Source of the DNA: Azolla pinnata
Lineage: Eukaryota > Streptophyta > Polypodiopsida > Salviniales > Salviniaceae
Reading direction: 5' to 3'
Assembly: GCA_037176905.1 (NCBI GenBank)
Contig: JBBBWG010025001.1
Span: forward strand, 1-61,275
Length of the DNA: 61,275 nt
Part shown: positions 57,401 to 61,275 of the stretch, piece after piece
Position numbering within the stretch: the stretch's first letter is position 1
Layout of the letters: each line of letters begins with the position of its first letter
Notes under the pieces: generated by a model
What the model was told of the DNA's origin: nothing
Seen by the model: the letters and a program-made list of their open reading frames with translations, nothing else
Databases searched by the model: none
Translations under genes and position numbers: made by a program

Positions 57401-59369
57401 CTTGTACGTATTATTCCATAACAAGGGAAATTCTAATATTTATAACTTCATTCCTCAGGTTCTTCATGATGCATTCTTTAAGTTCCAAACTAAACCAAAA
57501 CTCACATCGCATGGGGATCTCTATTTTGAAGGAAAGGAGTTTGAGGTAATAAGCACTAGGAACGAGACTAAATGTATCAATCAAGATTATTTTAACTTGC
57601 ATATGTTTAGTAGTCTTTGTACTGGCGTTGTACATTTTCAGGTGAAATTGAAGGAGATGAAGCCTGGACATTTATCTCAAGAATTGAAAGATGCTCTGGG
57701 GATGCCTGAAGGTGCTCCACCACCCTGGCTCATCAACATGCAGGTTTGCATTGATGTCGTTGTGTAGGTTGGTTTTGGAAGGCATTTTAATTTTAGTCTC
57801 TCATTATTAATGCTCTATGTATGTTTGCAGAGGTATGGGCCTCCACCGTCATATCCTCACTTGAAGATTGCAGGGCTCAATTCACCAATTCCTGAAGGGG
57901 CATCATTCGGTTACCACCCTGGGGGTTGGGGGAAGCCCCCTGTAGATGAGGTAATTATACGTGGGTTTCCAGTTTTGAGAGAAAAAACTCTTTTACTGAT
58001 TGAGTATTTTTATCATCTTGAACATCATCTGATTGGGAGTATATTAAATGCAGTTTGGACGGCCTCTATATGGTGATGTTTTTGGCATCCGCCGGCAGGA
58101 ACCAGAAGTCTATGATGTGAGTTGTGTACATGTGATTTAGCTAATTTTCTCCTAGTACAATCTTTTTTATTTCTGTATGTTCTTTTTCTGGGTTTAGGTA
58201 GAACCTGTAGATAGGTCAAAGCATTGGGGAGATCTGGAAGAGGAGGAAGAAGAAGAGGAAGAGGAGGAAGAAGAGGTGGAAGAAGAAGAGCTAGAACAAG
58301 AGGAACTCGATGCTGGAATAACATCTGTAGATAGTATTTCGACGTAATATTCTTTTAATGCTCCTCTCTTTGTAACGAACGCATAGTGTTTTTGATTCAT
58401 ACGTTAATCATAGGTCTCTGTGGTTGACTTTTGCAGTACCCCTACTGGTGTAGAGACACCTGATGTGATTGATCTTCGTAAATCACAGCGTAAAGAATCA
58501 GATAAACCTCTGTATCAGGTATTCTTTCCCAGAAAAGTAGCATTTGTTTGGTAGTTAGAATCTTTATTTGAATGGAGTATAATTATGCTCTTTGTTCATT
58601 TATTGTAGGTACTTGAAGAGAAGGAAGAACGTATCGGAGCAGGGACACTACTTGGGACAACTCACACGTATGCACAATTGTTTCTTTACATGGCGTATGG
58701 GTGTATTGTTCTTTTGATAACTCATAATCGCTAATATTTTGGTGTCTCCTAAAACTTGCAGGTACGTTATTAATCCACCTGCTGATAAGGCTGCTCCCAA
58801 GAAGGTAACAGAATAGCAATTACCTTTTTACTGAACTGAGATTGTAGATATATTGAGGGATTTTACAGTCTACTACTAGTAATAAAGGCAAATTCTAACT
58901 GCAGCATATGTGTTTTAAGGTTGATTTGCTGAAAAGTCTTAAATCAGACAAAGTGGACATCACACTACGCCCTGAAGAGCTCGAAGCTCTTGATGATACT
59001 GCTTTGGCGGCCAAGTATGTACCTTTTTAACATGTTCAGCTTATTCTACCAAATGTGTTGTAATATGTTTTGCAGCCTTTTCATGTAATATTGTTAAGAA
59101 TTGTATGTTATTGATACCCGTTTCATCACTACTTCCCAGGTTTGAGGAGGCTAGGGAAGAGGAGAAACTGCGGTCACAGAGAGAGGACTTCAGCGACATG
59201 GTTGCAGAGGTGTGTAGTACTAGTTTTTCTAGTTTATGTAAGATCCAGAGTTTTAAAACATCATGGTCATTGACTGTCCCTTGCTTCTCTTCAGGATGCA
59301 AAGAAAAGGAAACGTAAAATGCAAGAGAAAGAGGGCAAGTCGAAGAAACAGAAAGAGTTTAAGTTTTAG
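54474..59369 (+). CDS. SF3B2: Splicing factor 3B subunit 2 (SF3B2/SAP145)
   Basis: Eighteen coding exons: 54474-54728, 55533-55664, 55750-55872, 55960-56022, 56094-56201, 56716-56793, 57280-57372, 57459-57545, 57642-57743, 57831-57950, 58054-58116, 58198-58343, 58437-58518, 58609-58667, 58762-58804, 58920-59014, 59140-59209 and 59295-59369. Phases close to 597 residues, about the size of plant SAP145. SF3B2 is a subunit of the U2 snRNP SF3b complex that anchors U2 at the intron branch site in the nucleus. The DUF382 region is at about residues 171-300 (VWDATAADPKLLVFLKSYRN, VPVPRHWCQKRKFLQGKRGI), the PSP proline-rich domain at about 314-375 (LGMPEGAPPPWLINMQRYGP), then FGRPLYGDVFGI, a poly-Glu stretch and a Lys-rich end (KKQKEFKF). 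The N-terminus is acidic and Lys-rich. An in-frame ATG at 54411 would add 21 residues. Confidence 0.93.
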
Positions 59370-60689
59370 GAGAAGATGGCAGAGACATCTGCGTAGATTG
59401 ATTGTATGCCTCTCTCAAGCGATTTGGGCGCTGCTGGTCTCTTCAGATTGTAATTCTCTTTCTAGCAGAGCTCCACCTACTCAATCCTGTCATTGTCTTT
59501 TCAACAGAGAAACATGTCTGGTGCGAGTCTATTATCAAAGTTAGAGACTCACGAGCCCATTGCATTTTGTGCCGTGATCAACTAATTTTACAAATACTTC
59601 CTAGTTTTTGAAGCTGTGGCAGATTATACCCTGTTAACCATTGCAATTTGAAAGCTTGATAGATATCGAATTGATGAAAATGGAGCTATCTTTTGGGTCA
59701 GTGTGGGTAGATGTTATGAGGCAAACTGAAGGATGGCGATTGTAAGCTTCTTGCATTATCCTTCTCAGTCATGAATGAATGAATGAAGCCAAAGTTCTTT
59801 TATAACGGTGAATAGTTATTTTTATAACGGTGAATAGTTATTTTTATATCTAAAAGTTTCTTGTGTCTTCGGATCCCAATGCAAATACGTGATTCTATGT
59901 AATTGTTTTGACTCATTCTTTGGTTGACTTTGTAGAGTTGTTTGTTCTTTAGGAAAAATGATTGGTACTGTTTCACTGTCTTTGGACAAAGATATTTTGT
60001 GTTCGAAGTTTCTTATCGGTTAGTATTCATCTCAAAAACTCGAGCTTTCTGATTTAGAGACTCGAACTGTTCAGGTCAAAATTGCATCTCAAAAACTCGA
60101 GCTTTCTGATTTAGAGACTTGAACTGTTCAGGTCAAAATTGCATCGATTCATGAGGCGAATCGTGTTTGGATTTATGGATCAAAGGAGATGGAAACTAAT
60201 GATGCATGTGATATGGTTTAGGCTTTTTGGCATTTTGGAACAATATGTCATTTTGATTGACCGCCATTTTATTTGGGTCCTCTCTATAGAGATTACTGAT
60301 GAATAAGATTGATTAGGGTCATTTGATCGACAGATTGCCATTTGTCTGGGTCATTGTTTAGAGAAAAATGATTGATGAGCGTCGTGTGATCGACAGGGTT
60401 GTCATCGAGTCGGGTCCTCGTCCAGAGATTAATGATCCAATCAGCTCAAGATTTTGCGAGCTTAACGATTGGGGATCCAATTCAGATCGTGGGATTTCGT
60501 CGCTCCCTCTTCTGATCAAAAGCTGGCAATCGAACACCATTTCTTTTGCTGGTCGGACCCATTGATTGGTATAGAGAGGTCTACACCGGCAGAGTCTTTC
60601 TTCTTCTTCTGCGGCATCGATTGCAGAGTGAGCACGCCGATGAGCATGTGTCCCATATCTCACAAATCTGTATCTCTGCTCCGTGATCT
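59370..60689. other. SF3B2 3' flank with small tandem repeats
   Basis: No gene seen. Small duplications: 'ttataacggtgaatagttat' twice near 59800-59840; a 57-bp unit ('ctcaaaaactcgagctttct' to 'gttcaggtcaaaattg') twice at about 60028-60140; and a looser repeat of 'gatcgacag' plus 'tgggtc' phrases in 60250-60450. Part of the first kilobase is probably SF3B2 3' UTR. Confidence 0.55.
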
Positions 60690-61275
60690 CTGATGCATGC
60701 ATGTTATGCGTATGTATGCATCCTACCGATGGAGCACTTTGTATATGCATGTGTGCCTGCAAATTGCATGCATGTATATGTGTATGCATGTGTGCGTGCA
60801 TGTAGGTATATGCGTGTGTATGTATGTATGTCTGTGTATGTGCATGTATGCATGCTTGTGTATGTATGTGTGCGTGTCTTTGTATGTATGTTTGTATGTA
60901 TGTGCGTTTGTGTATGTGTGTACGTGCGTGTAAGCATGTATGCGTGTGTATGTATGCATGCTAGTGTATGTATGTGTGCGTGCGTGTATGTATGTTTGCA
61001 TGCATGTGCGGCTGTGTATGTGTGTACTTGTGTGTATGCATGTATGCATGCGGCTGCATGTATGCATGCGTGCATGTAGGCATGTATGCATAGTGCGTGT
61101 ATCTAGGTTATTGATGTATGTGCGCGTGTGTGTATGTATGTATGCGTGCGTACACACGCGCATATACATACATGTATATGTGCGTGTGCGTGTGTGTATT
61201 ATGTACGTATGTATGAGTGCGTGCGTTTATGTACGTATGTATGTGTCGGTATGTATGTGCGTGCGTATGCATGTG
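60690..61275. repeat. (TGTATG)n-type alternating tract to window end
   Basis: Nearly 600 bases of TGTATG, TGCATG and GTGTGTG units, alternating purine and pyrimidine, running off the window. It is the same class of sequence as 52915-53310 but with the opposite strand bias (TG-rich here, CA-rich there). Cys/Val/Met-rich or Thr/His-rich open frames here are repeat artefacts. Confidence 0.9.

Noticed and set aside
60693-61169. Cys/Val/Met-rich and Thr/His-rich open frames
   Set aside because: Translation of the TGTATG repeat in any frame gives open reading; not coding.
1-61275. tRNA, rRNA or other structural RNA genes
   Set aside because: Looked for tRNA A/B box pairs and rRNA-like conserved blocks by eye and saw none; a covariance search would be needed to exclude small RNAs.

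Overview
The window is nuclear DNA of a land plant. The evidence is spliceosomal GT-AG introns, (TTTAGGG)n telomere-type repeats, three intronless PLS-class pentatricopeptide repeat (PPR) genes, a plant-type long Fip1 and a plant CYP21-1-like cyclophilin. The style of the PPR proteins (repeated LKACG and VDMYAKCG signatures, no DYW tail) and a CIB-family EF-hand gene, which I do not know from seed plants, point to a seed-free vascular plant, most likely a fern. That placement is an inference. DNA between genes is AT-rich and full of simple repeats and small foldback elements. There is one assembly gap (10697-10796).

Layout, left to right: a degenerate tandem repeat (1-545); a DUF220 lipid-binding-fold gene (+, 596-3326); a long coiled-coil gene of unknown function (-, 4384-10297); the gap, a transposon end and a decayed reverse-transcriptase-like fragment (10.7-12.4 kb); the polyadenylation factor gene FIP1 (+, 12917-21346); a divergent pair of PPR genes sharing a ~640-bp promoter (-, 23416-25746; +, 26386-28959), the first with a tandemly duplicated tail; two adjacent foldback elements (30.2-31.2 kb); a membrane-anchored cyclophilin (+, 31249-34141); a third PPR gene (-, 35270-37756); a telomere-repeat/minisatellite block (37.9-38.6 kb); a truncated duplicate of a downstream gene (39.7-40.6 kb); a CIB-like EF-hand gene (+, 41514-43569); a second coiled-coil gene (+, ~44629-51677); an RY-motif-rich alternating repeat (52.9-53.3 kb); the splicing factor gene SF3B2/SAP145 (+, 54474-59369); and a long TGTATG-type repeat running to the window edge.

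The genes do not form one pathway, but RNA processing is well represented: 3'-end formation (FIP1), branch-site recognition (SF3B2) and probable organelle RNA editing or processing (three PPRs). The most noteworthy points are the CIB-like gene flanked by two copies of one ~1 kb segment, the tandemly duplicated 3' splice site just before the SF3B2 start, the foldback element with a near-perfect 9-bp target duplication, the duplicated PPR tail, and trinucleotide repeats at the 5' ends of most genes. Exon limits were read by eye from splice consensus and reading-frame continuity. For FIP1, cyclophilin, CIB, DUF220 and SF3B2 all exon phases close perfectly. For the two coiled-coil genes the model is incomplete.
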